The translations under genes were made by a program, and so were the position numbers. Below are positions 24,077 through 32,607 of a stretch of DNA of 64,000 nucleotides, one piece after another. The notes under the pieces are model-generated. The model searched no databases and was not told the DNA's origin. It saw nothing but the letters and a program-made list of their open reading frames with translations. How positions within the stretch are numbered: the first letter of the stretch is position 1; the number at the start of each line of letters is the position of its first letter. Source of the DNA: JAXLYX01 sp046351215 (GTDB lineage: Bacteria; Myxococcota_A; Polyangia; Polyangiales; Houyiibacteriaceae). Location of the stretch: contig JAXLYX010000006.1 in NCBI GenBank assembly GCA_046351215.1, positions 620,001 through 684,000 on the forward strand, read 5' to 3'.

Positions 24077-26305
24077 ATGCTTCGTCGACTCATGCCCCTC
24101 GTCGCCCTCGTCGCGCCGCTCCTCGTGGCGGGATGCAAGAGCAGCGACGCGAAGAACGGGGTCCTGCCCGGAGTGCAGGCGCTGCTCTTCGTGAAGCGCG
24201 CCTACGTCGAGGCGGACGGCTCGCACAACGTCTCGGGCGGCAACCGCCAGACGATCGACTACCTCCGGTACACGCCGGGCGGCGGGCTCTTCGTGCTCTC
24301 CCCCCCCACGCCGAGCGGTCACCTCCGCGAGCTCACGGCCGGCTTCGAGGAAGTCGACGTGAACGGCATCGACCTCTCCTTCGACGCGAAGAAGGTCGTG
24401 TTCTCGATGCGCCGCAAGGGCGACGAGCACTACCACGTCTACGTCGCGAACGTGGACGGCAGCGGCGACGTCCAGCAGCTGACCTTCGGCGATCACGACG
24501 ACGTGAGCCCGATCTTCACGCCGGGCCAGCGCGTCGCCTTCCTCACGAACGAGCCCTACACCGCGATGGGCACGCGGGCCGACGAGTACGAGCATTCGCG
24601 CGAGGTCGTGCAGCTCGCGACCGTCTCGCTCACGGGCGGCGACGCCGATCGGCGGGTCTGCTCGCAGAACCTCTCGCACTCGGCCGCTCCCTTCCTGCTC
24701 GCGGACGGCCGCGTCGCCTTCTCGCGCTGGGAGCATCTCGGCCCGGTCAACGACGTGAAGCTCTTCGCGATGAACGTCGACTGTTCGCAGATGGTGGCCA
24801 TCGCGGGTCAGCACGGGAAGCCCGGCAACAGCCTCGTGCAGGTCGCCGAGGTCGACGAGGGGCGCTACGTCGGCGTCGTCACGAGCCGGTCGCGCACCAT
24901 CCAGTCGGGCGCGCTCTACCTGATCGATTCGCGCAACCGCAGCGGCTCGCCGCAGATCAAGCTCGACGAGCAGAACACGCGCTTCACGGCCCTCACGCCG
25001 GACGTCCCGGTCGATCAGGAGAGCCCGGCGTCGGGCGTCGGTCGCTACCGCGAGCCGGCGGTGATCCCCGGCCGCAGCGAGATCGTCGTGTCGTGGTCCG
25101 ATGGCGACGTGAACGACCGCAACGAGCTGGCGAACGTCGCCCCCGACTTCGGCATCTACCTCTACGATCCGGCGACGCAGCGGCGCACGCTCGTCTACAA
25201 CGATCCGAACACCTGGGACCTCTACGCGACGCCCGTCGTCGCCCGTGACACGCCGCCCGTCGATCCCGGCGTGATCGGCGCCACGCCGCCCGACGCGTAC
25301 ACGCCGGCGGTCCTCGGCTCGGTGGACGTGACGCAGACCTCGCTGACGGACAAGGTCCGCGGCGGCACGCTCGACGGTCTCGCGCTCGGCGACGCCCTCC
25401 AGCACGCCCGTCGCGTGCGCATCGTCGAGGGCTTCTCCTCGGAGATCGGCCCGATCCGCGAGTTCGGTCTCACGATGCACGAGGGCGCCGCGATCCTCGG
25501 CGAGGTGCCGGTCCAGGCCGACGGCTCGTGGGAGGCGAAGGTTCCTCCCTACCTCCCGTACCACCTCCAGCCGCTCGACGAGTTCGGCATGTCGATCCGG
25601 AACCAGCTCCTGTGGATCCAGGCGATGCCGGGCGAGTCCCGTCGCTGCGGCGGCTGCCACGAGGCCCGCAACACGACCGTCCTCCCGCGGAACGGCTCGG
25701 TCACGCTCGCGCAGCAGATGGGCCCCGTCGACCTCGTGCAGCCGATCCCGGCGCGCATGGAGATCCCCTGGTCGGGCGCGACGTCGACGCAGAACGTGCA
25801 GGACATGCTGAACGCGCGCTGCGTCTCGTGTCACTCGGGCGGCGGGGGCGATCCGTTCGCCGGTCAGTCGTACACGGTGAACATCACCACGGCGGAAGGC
25901 CAGATGCTCACCTACCAGATCCCGGTGCTCGATCTCTCGGATCGGCCGGTGATGGTCTACTACGAGCGCCGCGTCCACACGTACCCGGCCTCGTACGTCT
26001 CGCTGATGTACGCGTCGGTGATGATGAGCGACTCGACGATCTCGGGCGGCACCCAGCCGATCGAGTGGGTCGTCCCGGGCGCCGCGCGCGAGAGCCGCCT
26101 CATCCGGGCGATCAACATCAACTCGGAGTCGGATCCGAACGTCTGGGCCTGGACCGGCGCGGATGCGCACCACACCGGCGGTCAGCTCTCCGGCATGACG
26201 CGTGACGAACGCATGATGCTAATCCGCATGGCCGACCTCGGCGGCCAGTTCTGGACGCGCAAGAACGTCCAGGGTTCCACGAATTGGGGCGCGGCCCAGT
26301 ACTGA
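24077..26305 (+). CDS. Large lipoprotein with beta-propeller and two c-type heme motifs
   Basis: 742 residues. A signal peptide ends in a lipobox (LLVAGC, Cys20). Residues about 30-420 carry repeated TolB/PD40-like blades (for example VNGIDLSFDAKKVVFSMRR and GDVQQLTFGDHDDVSPIFTP). The C-terminal third has CGGCH (524-528) and CVSCH (582-586), so two covalently bound hemes are expected, plus nearby His/Met residues for distal ligands. The architecture resembles the family annotated as hydrazine synthase alpha-like middle domain in planctomycetes and myxobacteria; that name reflects fold, not activity. ATG 24077 follows GGAAGAG. It heads a run with the HEAT-repeat and second heme lipoprotein genes. 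Confidence 0.85.
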   Translation: MLRRLMPLVALVAPLLVAGCKSSDAKNGVLPGVQALLFVKRAYVEADGSHNVSGGNRQTIDYLRYTPGGGLFVLSPPTPSGHLRELTAGFEEVDVNGIDLSFDAKKVVFSMRRKGDEHYHVYVANVDGSGDVQQLTFGDHDDVSPIFTPGQRVAFLTNEPYTAMGTRADEYEHSREVVQLATVSLTGGDADRRVCSQNLSHSAAPFLLADGRVAFSRWEHLGPVNDVKLFAMNVDCSQMVAIAGQHGKPGNSLVQVAEVDEGRYVGVVTSRSRTIQSGALYLIDSRNRSGSPQIKLDEQNTRFTALTPDVPVDQESPASGVGRYREPAVIPGRSEIVVSWSDGDVNDRNELANVAPDFGIYLYDPATQRRTLVYNDPNTWDLYATPVVARDTPPVDPGVIGATPPDAYTPAVLGSVDVTQTSLTDKVRGGTLDGLALGDALQHARRVRIVEGFSSEIGPIREFGLTMHEGAAILGEVPVQADGSWEAKVPPYLPYHLQPLDEFGMSIRNQLLWIQAMPGESRRCGGCHEARNTTVLPRNGSVTLAQQMGPVDLVQPIPARMEIPWSGATSTQNVQDMLNARCVSCHSGGGGDPFAGQSYTVNITTAEGQMLTYQIPVLDLSDRPVMVYYERRVHTYPASYVSLMYASVMMSDSTISGGTQPIEWVVPGAARESRLIRAININSESDPNVWAWTGADAHHTGGQLSGMTRDERMMLIRMADLGGQFWTRKNVQGSTNWGAAQY

Positions 26306-26322
26306 TCGGAGGAGCGAAGAAC

Positions 26323-27225
26323 ATGCGTACCCATCGAATCCTCCCCTTCCTCCTCGGCTCCCTCGGCCTCGTCTCGGGGCTCGCCTCGACGGCCTCGGCG
26401 CAGTCGTCCGACGGCTACGCCGTGGTCTACGACCGTGCGCGCGGCGAGCTCAGCGTCGGCGCCCAGGCGCCGACCCGAGCCGCGATGGTCTCGACCATCC
26501 GCAGCGGGACGCCGAACGCCATCTCGGCGATCCTCGAGTACGGCGAGCGCGTCGAGTGCCACGAATGCGTGGCGCTCCTCGAGGCGAAGCTCCTCGACGA
26601 TCCGAGCGCGGACGTGCGCCGCATGGCCGCGTGGTGGCTGCGTCGTCGTCCCTTCGCGGTCGGCGCGGTCATGGATCGCATGGTGACGGTGCTCGCTGGC
26701 GATCCGAGCGAGGTCCGTCGTGGGCGCGCGGCCGACGCGATCGGCGAGCTCCTCGATCCGAATGGCGTCGATCCGCTCGTCACGGCGGCGTCGACCGATG
26801 CCTCCTCGATCGTCCGCGCGTCGAGCGTGCGCGCGCTCGGGCGTCTGAACCATCCGGGGGCCCTCTCGGTGATCGCGGCCGCGCTCGAGGACTCGGATGT
26901 CGAGGTGCGTCGGGCGGCCCTCTCGGTCGTGCTCCGGGTGAACTTCTTCTCGGATCAGGCGGCCTTGATCGGTTGCCTCGCGGACTCGGCGGCGGACGTG
27001 CGCAAGCGTGCGGCGCTGATCCTCGGCGAGATGCGCGCGAGCTCGGCCGGGTCGCCGCTCGCGGGGCTCCTCCTCGGGGACTCGGACCGCGACGTGCGCC
27101 AGGCGGCGGCCTGGGCCCTCGGGCGGATCGGCGGCGGGGTGGCGGTCGACGCGCTCACCCAGGCCTCCGGCAGCGAGCGCGACTCGCTCGTGCGCGATGC
27201 GATCCGCATCGCACGCCAGATGTGA
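26323..27225 (+). CDS. Secreted HEAT-repeat protein
   Basis: 300 residues from ATG 26323, which has GGAGGAGCGAAG upstream; the start lies 17 bp after the previous stop. A signal peptide ends at TASAQS (about residue 27). From about residue 80 to the end there are six or so HEAT/PBS-lyase-like repeats with the pattern D..VR..AA.ALG (for example DPSADVRRMAAWWLRRR, DSDVEVRRAALSVVLR, DSDRDVRQAAAWALGR). A CHEC motif sits near residue 83. HEAT solenoids bind partner proteins, so this may be a periplasmic scaffold for the two heme lipoproteins encoded on either side. Confidence 0.85.
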   Translation: MRTHRILPFLLGSLGLVSGLASTASAQSSDGYAVVYDRARGELSVGAQAPTRAAMVSTIRSGTPNAISAILEYGERVECHECVALLEAKLLDDPSADVRRMAAWWLRRRPFAVGAVMDRMVTVLAGDPSEVRRGRAADAIGELLDPNGVDPLVTAASTDASSIVRASSVRALGRLNHPGALSVIAAALEDSDVEVRRAALSVVLRVNFFSDQAALIGCLADSAADVRKRAALILGEMRASSAGSPLAGLLLGDSDRDVRQAAAWALGRIGGGVAVDALTQASGSERDSLVRDAIRIARQM

Positions 27226-27277
27226 GAAGGTGGGGAAGCGCGGTCGTCCCCGACGGCTCTGTGGTACCTTGAGGCCC

Positions 27278-30200
27278 ATGCGTTCGCGCTCCTTCGCTTT
27301 CCTCGCGCTCGCCGCCCTCGCGGCGGGCTGCGGGAACGCTCCGACCCCAGCGTCGTCCTATTACGACGAACGCGTCGCCCCGATCGTCCAGGTCGGCTGC
27401 GTCATGCAGACGACGGGCTGCCACCTCGCGACCGATCGCGGCGAGGCCGCCGGCAACCTCGACCTCTCCTCGTTCGATGCGCTCTCGCGTCGCCGCGACC
27501 TCCTCGCACCCTACGGTCCCTATCCGGTCGGCGTGCTCCTCCTGAAGGGCGGTCCGGCGGTCGACATCCCCGTCGAGACCTACCGGCCGGATCCCGGCAA
27601 CGGCGGCCAGTACGTGGCCTCGACGACGACCCAGATCCGCCACGCCGCCGGCTCGCTCATCCAGCTCGATTCGAGCGGCTACGCGCAGCTGAAGCAGTGG
27701 ATCGGCGCTGGCGCCACGCGAAACGGCACACGACCGACCTGGCTCGCGACGAATCGCGGCGAGTGCGTCCCGGGGGCGGGCTCGTTCCCCGGCTTCGATC
27801 CCACGGCGCCCGTCACCGATCCGCTCTTCGGCCGCTTCGTCTCCGAGGTCCAGCCCGTCCTCGAGCGCCGCTGCGCCGGCTCGGGCTGCCACGGCAATCC
27901 GATCGCCGATCTGCATCTCTCCTGCGGCGACACCGACGAGGAGAAGCGCTGGAATTGGTTCGAGACGCTCGCCCACATCGATGCGCCGGCGTCGACGTCC
28001 GAGCTCTTGCGGCGGCCCCTCTCGACCTTCCGCGGCGGCACGTTCCACGAGGGCGGCGACGTCTTCGGCTCCACCGAGGACGCCGACTACCGCTTGCTGC
28101 TCGCGTTCGCGGAGGATCTCGTCGCGGCCCACCCGGACGTGGGCCGTCCCTCGGACGCCGAGCTGGCCGCGAATCCGGGGCTCGAGTTCTTCGCGAGCCG
28201 GGTGGAGCCGGTCCTCGTCCGCGAGGGCTGCATGTTCCTGAACTGCCACTCGCCGTCGATGTTCCACGACCTGCGCCTCCGGGGCGGCTCGGGCGGCGTC
28301 TTCTCGCGCATCGCCGTGCAGAAGAACTACGACATGTCGCGGCACCTCCTCGCGCTCGAATCGGCCGATCCGAACGAGAGCCGGCTCATCGCGAAGAACC
28401 TCCATCCGCCGACGAGCGTGGCGGGAGGGAAGGGCATCGCCCACCGCGGCGGCGCGCTCTTCGAGGACTTCGGCATGACCGGCTCGACGGACTTGGCCGA
28501 TCCGACGAACTGCACCGGCGTGAACGCGGACACGGGCGATCTCGCGACCATTCCCTCGTATTGCGTCCTCGTGCGTTGGCACCAGATCGAGCGTCAGGCT
28601 GCGCAGGCGCGCGGCGAGATCTTCGCGGACGCCGAGCTCGTGCGTTCCGTCGTCTGGGTCTCGAGGCCGCTCGGGCTCGGCGACGTGCGAGACTTCGACA
28701 CCTTCCGCGGCGGCGCCGATCTCCGCATCGCCGATGCGACGGTCGCGGCGAACGGCGACCTCTCGCTCGGTCCGTCGTCGAGCCTCCTTGCGGGCTGTGG
28801 GCTCCCGGCGGGCTCCGACGTCCGTGGACCGACGGTGAGCTGGGACGGCTCGAAGCTCGCGTTCGCGGCGCGTCCGAACGGAAGCTCTCCGCTCGTGCTC
28901 TATTGGGCGAATTCCGACGGATCGGGCTGCGTGCCCGTGCCGGGCATCCGTCCGGCGAGCGACACGCAGGACGGAATCCTGATCCACGATTTCGATCCGG
29001 CGTTCGCGCCCGACGGGCGGCTCGTCTTCGCGAGCACGCGGGGCAACCTCGTCTCCGGCCTGCCCTCGGGTCCCACCCGCACTCCCTCCGCGCTGCAGCC
29101 CAACGCGAACCTCTACGTGCGCGAGGCCGATGGGAGCGTCCGGCAGCTCACCTTCCTCTCGAATCAGGAGGTCGCTCCCAACTTCATGGGGGATGGGCGT
29201 CTGATCTTCACGGCCGAGAAGCGCGAGCCCGATTTCCACCAGCTCGCCCTGCGGCGCATCAACCTCGACGGCGGCGACTACCATCCGCTCATCGCGCAGC
29301 GCGGGAGCATCGGCTTCGAGCGGGCGACCGAGGTGGTCGAGCTCCCGAACCGCAACCTCGTCTTCGTCGCGGGCGAGCACGTCTCGGCGGACGGTGCCGG
29401 CACGATCGCGGTCGTGAACCGATCGATCGGGCCCGACATGGAGAACCGCGATCCGACGGATCGCGCCTACGTCCATTCGCTCACGCTGCCCCATGCGGGC
29501 GCGTTCGGCAGCCTAGGGGGCATTCCGCAGCTCGTGGGCGGGCAGGGCGTGTTCCGCTCTCCGGCGGCGCTCCCGACCGGCCGCATCCTCGCCGCCTGCG
29601 ACACCGGGGCCACCGCCATCACGGCGGGGCCGTTCCTGTGGTCCCTCTGCGAGCTCGATCCCACGACCGGGGCGATCCGCACGCTCGGCGGCGTCGCCGG
29701 CGTGGGGAACGTGGAGGCCGTCGCCGTCTACGCGCGCCCGAACCACGGCGTCTTCGCCTCCCGCATCGACGAGCCGAACGCCCATACGCGCGTCGATCCG
29801 AACGCCCGCGACGCGATCATCCAGGTCCACGACTTCCCGCTCCTCGCGACGCTCGTCTTCGCGAACGCCCGCACGGGACGCCCGATCGACGATCGCATCG
29901 GCGGGTTCCGGGTCTTCGCGGCGAGCCCGCCGCCCGCCGGGACGACCTCGTTCGGCCAGGTCTCGAGCCGCGTCGTCACGGACGCCTACGGGCAGGTCTA
30001 CGTCGACCTCGCGGACCTCGGTTGGGTCCCCACCGAGCCCGATGGCTCGGCGAAGTTCGCCTTCCGGGGCGGCACGCCGATCCTGCTCGCCCCGACCGAC
30101 GACCGGGGCCGCGTCCTCGATTTCCCGGCCGGGGCCCCGTTCACGGGCTCCGAGATCCAGCGGGAGGAGATGCAGTTCTACCCCGGCGAGCGCTCGAACC

Positions 30201-30355
30201 AGAGCATGCGCCGGCCCCTCTTCAACTCGCTCTGCGGCGGCTGCCACGGCTCGATCACCGGGCGGGAGCTCGACGTGGTGGTCAACGTGGACGCCTTGAC
30301 GAGCGCGTCGCGCTCCCTCAGCTACGATCTCGACCCCGTCGACCTCGTCCGCTGA
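27278..30355 (+). CDS. Very large lipoprotein with atypical c-type heme motifs and beta-propeller
   Basis: 1025 residues from ATG 27278. The signal peptide ends in a lipobox (AALAAGC, Cys16). Four Cys-His motifs are seen: CX6CH (41-49), CX4CH (199-205), CX4CH (318-324) and a standard CX2CH (986-990). Propeller-like blades of the TolB/PD40 sort fill about residues 450-800. CX4CH hemes are known from tetraheme cytochrome c3; a CX6CH site would be new to me and may not bind heme. Segments such as YYDERVAPIVQVGC and FVSEVQPVLERRCAGSGC look like repeated cytochrome modules that begin with a short helix. It is probably exposed on the cell surface or periplasm and works with the neighbouring heme lipoprotein. 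Confidence 0.85.
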   Translation: MRSRSFAFLALAALAAGCGNAPTPASSYYDERVAPIVQVGCVMQTTGCHLATDRGEAAGNLDLSSFDALSRRRDLLAPYGPYPVGVLLLKGGPAVDIPVETYRPDPGNGGQYVASTTTQIRHAAGSLIQLDSSGYAQLKQWIGAGATRNGTRPTWLATNRGECVPGAGSFPGFDPTAPVTDPLFGRFVSEVQPVLERRCAGSGCHGNPIADLHLSCGDTDEEKRWNWFETLAHIDAPASTSELLRRPLSTFRGGTFHEGGDVFGSTEDADYRLLLAFAEDLVAAHPDVGRPSDAELAANPGLEFFASRVEPVLVREGCMFLNCHSPSMFHDLRLRGGSGGVFSRIAVQKNYDMSRHLLALESADPNESRLIAKNLHPPTSVAGGKGIAHRGGALFEDFGMTGSTDLADPTNCTGVNADTGDLATIPSYCVLVRWHQIERQAAQARGEIFADAELVRSVVWVSRPLGLGDVRDFDTFRGGADLRIADATVAANGDLSLGPSSSLLAGCGLPAGSDVRGPTVSWDGSKLAFAARPNGSSPLVLYWANSDGSGCVPVPGIRPASDTQDGILIHDFDPAFAPDGRLVFASTRGNLVSGLPSGPTRTPSALQPNANLYVREADGSVRQLTFLSNQEVAPNFMGDGRLIFTAEKREPDFHQLALRRINLDGGDYHPLIAQRGSIGFERATEVVELPNRNLVFVAGEHVSADGAGTIAVVNRSIGPDMENRDPTDRAYVHSLTLPHAGAFGSLGGIPQLVGGQGVFRSPAALPTGRILAACDTGATAITAGPFLWSLCELDPTTGAIRTLGGVAGVGNVEAVAVYARPNHGVFASRIDEPNAHTRVDPNARDAIIQVHDFPLLATLVFANARTGRPIDDRIGGFRVFAASPPPAGTTSFGQVSSRVVTDAYGQVYVDLADLGWVPTEPDGSAKFAFRGGTPILLAPTDDRGRVLDFPAGAPFTGSEIQREEMQFYPGERSNQSMRRPLFNSLCGGCHGSITGRELDVVVNVDALTSASRSLSYDLDPVDLVR

Positions 30356-30373
30356 GCGGGAACCGATCCGGCC

Positions 30374-30925
30374 GTGACCCTCCCTTCCGCACTCCTCTTC
30401 GCGCTCGCCTCCGGCATCGGAGCCGCCATCGCCGGCCGGGTCGAGCTACGCCTCTCGCCCCGACCGGCCCAGTCCACCCGGGCCTTCCAGGCGTTCGCGA
30501 TCTTCACGATCCTGCTCACCCTCCCGGTCTCGCTCTATTTCTACGTGTTCCACGGGGATTGGTACCTCCTCTACCTCGTGGACTCGCAGCGGATCCCCTC
30601 GGCGGTCGCCCTCGTCGGGTTCGTGATCGTGGCGGGGCTCGCGACGGCCGGCTTCGCCCTCGGCGCCCAGCTCGTCCGCATGCAGCGCGAGACCCTGGCC
30701 GGCGTCGTCGCGATCCTCTTCTTCCTGGCCTCGATCGGGGTGCTGGGGGTCGCGCCCGAGCGAGTCGCCCAGGTCGGCTCGTACGCCCAATTCCACGGTG
30801 GTTTCGGCCTCGTCGCCCTGGCCTCGAGCTCCATCCTCCCGGGCATGGTGCTGATGGGCACGGTGCTGCTCGTGGGCTGGGCCGCGCTCCTGCTGCGGGT
30901 CGGCTGGGGAGCCCGCCGAGGCTGA
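30374..30925 (+). CDS. Small multi-helix membrane protein
   Basis: 183 residues from GTG 30374, 18 bp after the large heme lipoprotein. Five membrane helices are visible (about residues 5-22, 39-58, 73-95, 107-124, 150-175). Between helices 2 and 3 lies FHGDWYLLYLVDSQRIP. No family was recognised. Close spacing suggests co-transcription with the heme-motif genes, and it might anchor or feed electrons to them, but no heme-ligand His pairs stand out. Downstream 30926-31129 holds only short direct repeats (GTCGGCGTTCGT twice). Confidence 0.75.
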   Translation: MTLPSALLFALASGIGAAIAGRVELRLSPRPAQSTRAFQAFAIFTILLTLPVSLYFYVFHGDWYLLYLVDSQRIPSAVALVGFVIVAGLATAGFALGAQLVRMQRETLAGVVAILFFLASIGVLGVAPERVAQVGSYAQFHGGFGLVALASSSILPGMVLMGTVLLVGWAALLLRVGWGARRG

Positions 30926-31129
30926 GCGACCGCGCGGCGGGTCGGCGTTCGTCCAGGCGCCGGCGGTCGGCGTTCGTTACGGCGCGACGAGCAAGTCGTC
31001 CGCCGGCGAAAGACCTCGCTCTTTCAGGGACTTCGGCGCGCGGTCTCTGTTGACGCGCCGGCGAGCCACTTGGTAGCGTGGCCGCCGATTCTCCGGCGAT
31101 CCGTCCGGGGATTCACGGAGCTCGAACCG

Positions 31130-31444
31130 GTGCGCACCACGCTGTCCCGCCCTGGCCTCGTGTGCCTCGCGGTCTGTGCCATTCTGGGCACGGGCTGCGG
31201 TCCCGTGATCTATGCCTCGCGCGTCATGAAGGCGGATCACTCCGTGGAGCGCGCGAGGGCCATGGGAGCGGCCGATTACGCTCCCTACGAGTTCTTCTAC
31301 GCCGAGGCGCACCTGCACAAGGCTCGGGAGGATGCGGGCGAGGCCGCGTACCAGGACGCGATCCGCTACGCGCGGACGGCGCGAACCTTCGCGGATCGGT
31401 CGATCGAGCTCACGCGCGAGCGCTCGAGCGGGGCGGGGCGCTGA
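31130..31444 (+). CDS. DUF4398-like lipoprotein
   Basis: 104 residues from GTG 31130, with GGAG nine bases upstream. A signal peptide ends in lipobox LGTGC. The mature helical part (YAPYEFFYAEAHLHKAREDAGEAAYQDAIRYARTARTFADRSIELTRE) fits the DUF4398 helical hairpin, often found beside OmpA-type proteins in Myxococcota. The next gene begins 2 bp after its stop and contains a related helical region, so the two may pair in the periplasm. Starting at 31070 would give a 20-residue nonstandard leader before the signal peptide. Confidence 0.8.
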   Translation: MRTTLSRPGLVCLAVCAILGTGCGPVIYASRVMKADHSVERARAMGAADYAPYEFFYAEAHLHKAREDAGEAAYQDAIRYARTARTFADRSIELTRERSSGAGR

Positions 31445-31446
31445 CG

Positions 31447-32607
31447 ATGGCCGGCTCCCGTCCCATGCCCTCGTCGTCGGCGAAGCGTGTCGGCTCCTGT
31501 GCGAGGACCTCCATCCTCGCCGCCCTCCTGATCGTCGGCGGCTGCGCCCACGCCCGGATGCTCGACGCCCGCATCGCGGGGCTCCAATCGAGCATCGAGA
31601 CGGCCGAGCGGAACGGGGCCGTGACCTGCGCTCCGCGCGAGCTGGCGCTCGCCAAGGCGAACCTCGAATTCGCCTCCGACGAGCTCGAGCAGGGCAACAT
31701 CCCGCGCGCCGAGCAGCATTTCGCCGTGGCCGAGCCGAACGCGCTCGCGGCCGTCGAGCTCTCGCAGCCGGAGCGCTGCCTGCCCCACGAGGCGGCGCCG
31801 CCTCCGCCCCCCGCCGAGCCGGTGGACACCGACGGCGACGGCTACCTCGATCCCCAGGACGGCTGTCCGCGGGAGCCCGAGGACTTCGACGGCGTGGCCG
31901 ATCAGGACGGCTGCCCGGACGATCAGGACTCGGACCTCGACGGGCTCGCGGACTCGCGCGACCTCTGTCCGGCGGATCCCGAGGACGTCGACGGCTACCT
32001 CGACGCGGACGGTTGTCCCGAGGTCGACAACGACGCCGACGGCGTGCTCGACGCGGCGGATCGCTGCGCGAACGACCCCGAGGACTTCGACTCCTTCGAG
32101 GACGAGAACGGCTGCCCCGATCGCGACAACGACACCGACGGTCTGCCCGACGTGTCCGACGACTGCCCGAACGAGGCCGGCCCGACGGACAACCGTGGCT
32201 GCCCGCGCGTCTACCGCGACGTCGAGGTGACCGGGACGAACATCCGGATCCACCAGACGATCCAGTTCGAGTTCAACAAGGCGATCATCCGCCCCGTCTC
32301 GTTCCCTATCCTCGACACGGTCGCGCAGGTGCTCCGCGACTACCCGACCATCGCCGTCGAGGTCCAGGGCCACACGGACGATCGCGGCAACGACGACTAC
32401 AACATGCGCCTCTCGGATCAGCGAGCGCAGGCCGTGCGCGAGTACCTGGTGGGCCGTGGGATCGATCCCACGCGACTGCAGGCTCGGGGCTACGGCGAGA
32501 CCCGACCCATCGAATCCAACCGGACCGGCCGAGGCCGCGCCGTCAACCGCCGCGTCGAGTTCGTGCGCACCGATTCGGGCGCTACCGGCGCAGGCACTTC
32601 CCCATGA
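31447..32607 (+). CDS. OmpA-family lipoprotein with thrombospondin type 3 repeats
   Basis: 386 residues from ATG 31447. A signal peptide ends in lipobox IVGGC. A DUF4398-like helical hairpin (ELALAKANLEFASDELEQGN) comes first. Then there is a Pro-rich linker and four to five calcium-binding TSP3 repeats (DTDGDGYLDPQDGCP, DSDLDGLADSRDLCP, DNDADGVLDAADRC, DNDTDGLPDVSDDCP). The C-terminal OmpA domain (about residues 265-375) carries FEFNKAIIRP, VEVQGHTDDRG and LSDQRAQAVREYL, which bind peptidoglycan. It likely tethers the outer membrane to the wall. The stop overlaps the next start (ATGA). Confidence 0.93.
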   Translation: MAGSRPMPSSSAKRVGSCARTSILAALLIVGGCAHARMLDARIAGLQSSIETAERNGAVTCAPRELALAKANLEFASDELEQGNIPRAEQHFAVAEPNALAAVELSQPERCLPHEAAPPPPPAEPVDTDGDGYLDPQDGCPREPEDFDGVADQDGCPDDQDSDLDGLADSRDLCPADPEDVDGYLDADGCPEVDNDADGVLDAADRCANDPEDFDSFEDENGCPDRDNDTDGLPDVSDDCPNEAGPTDNRGCPRVYRDVEVTGTNIRIHQTIQFEFNKAIIRPVSFPILDTVAQVLRDYPTIAVEVQGHTDDRGNDDYNMRLSDQRAQAVREYLVGRGIDPTRLQARGYGETRPIESNRTGRGRAVNRRVEFVRTDSGATGAGTSP

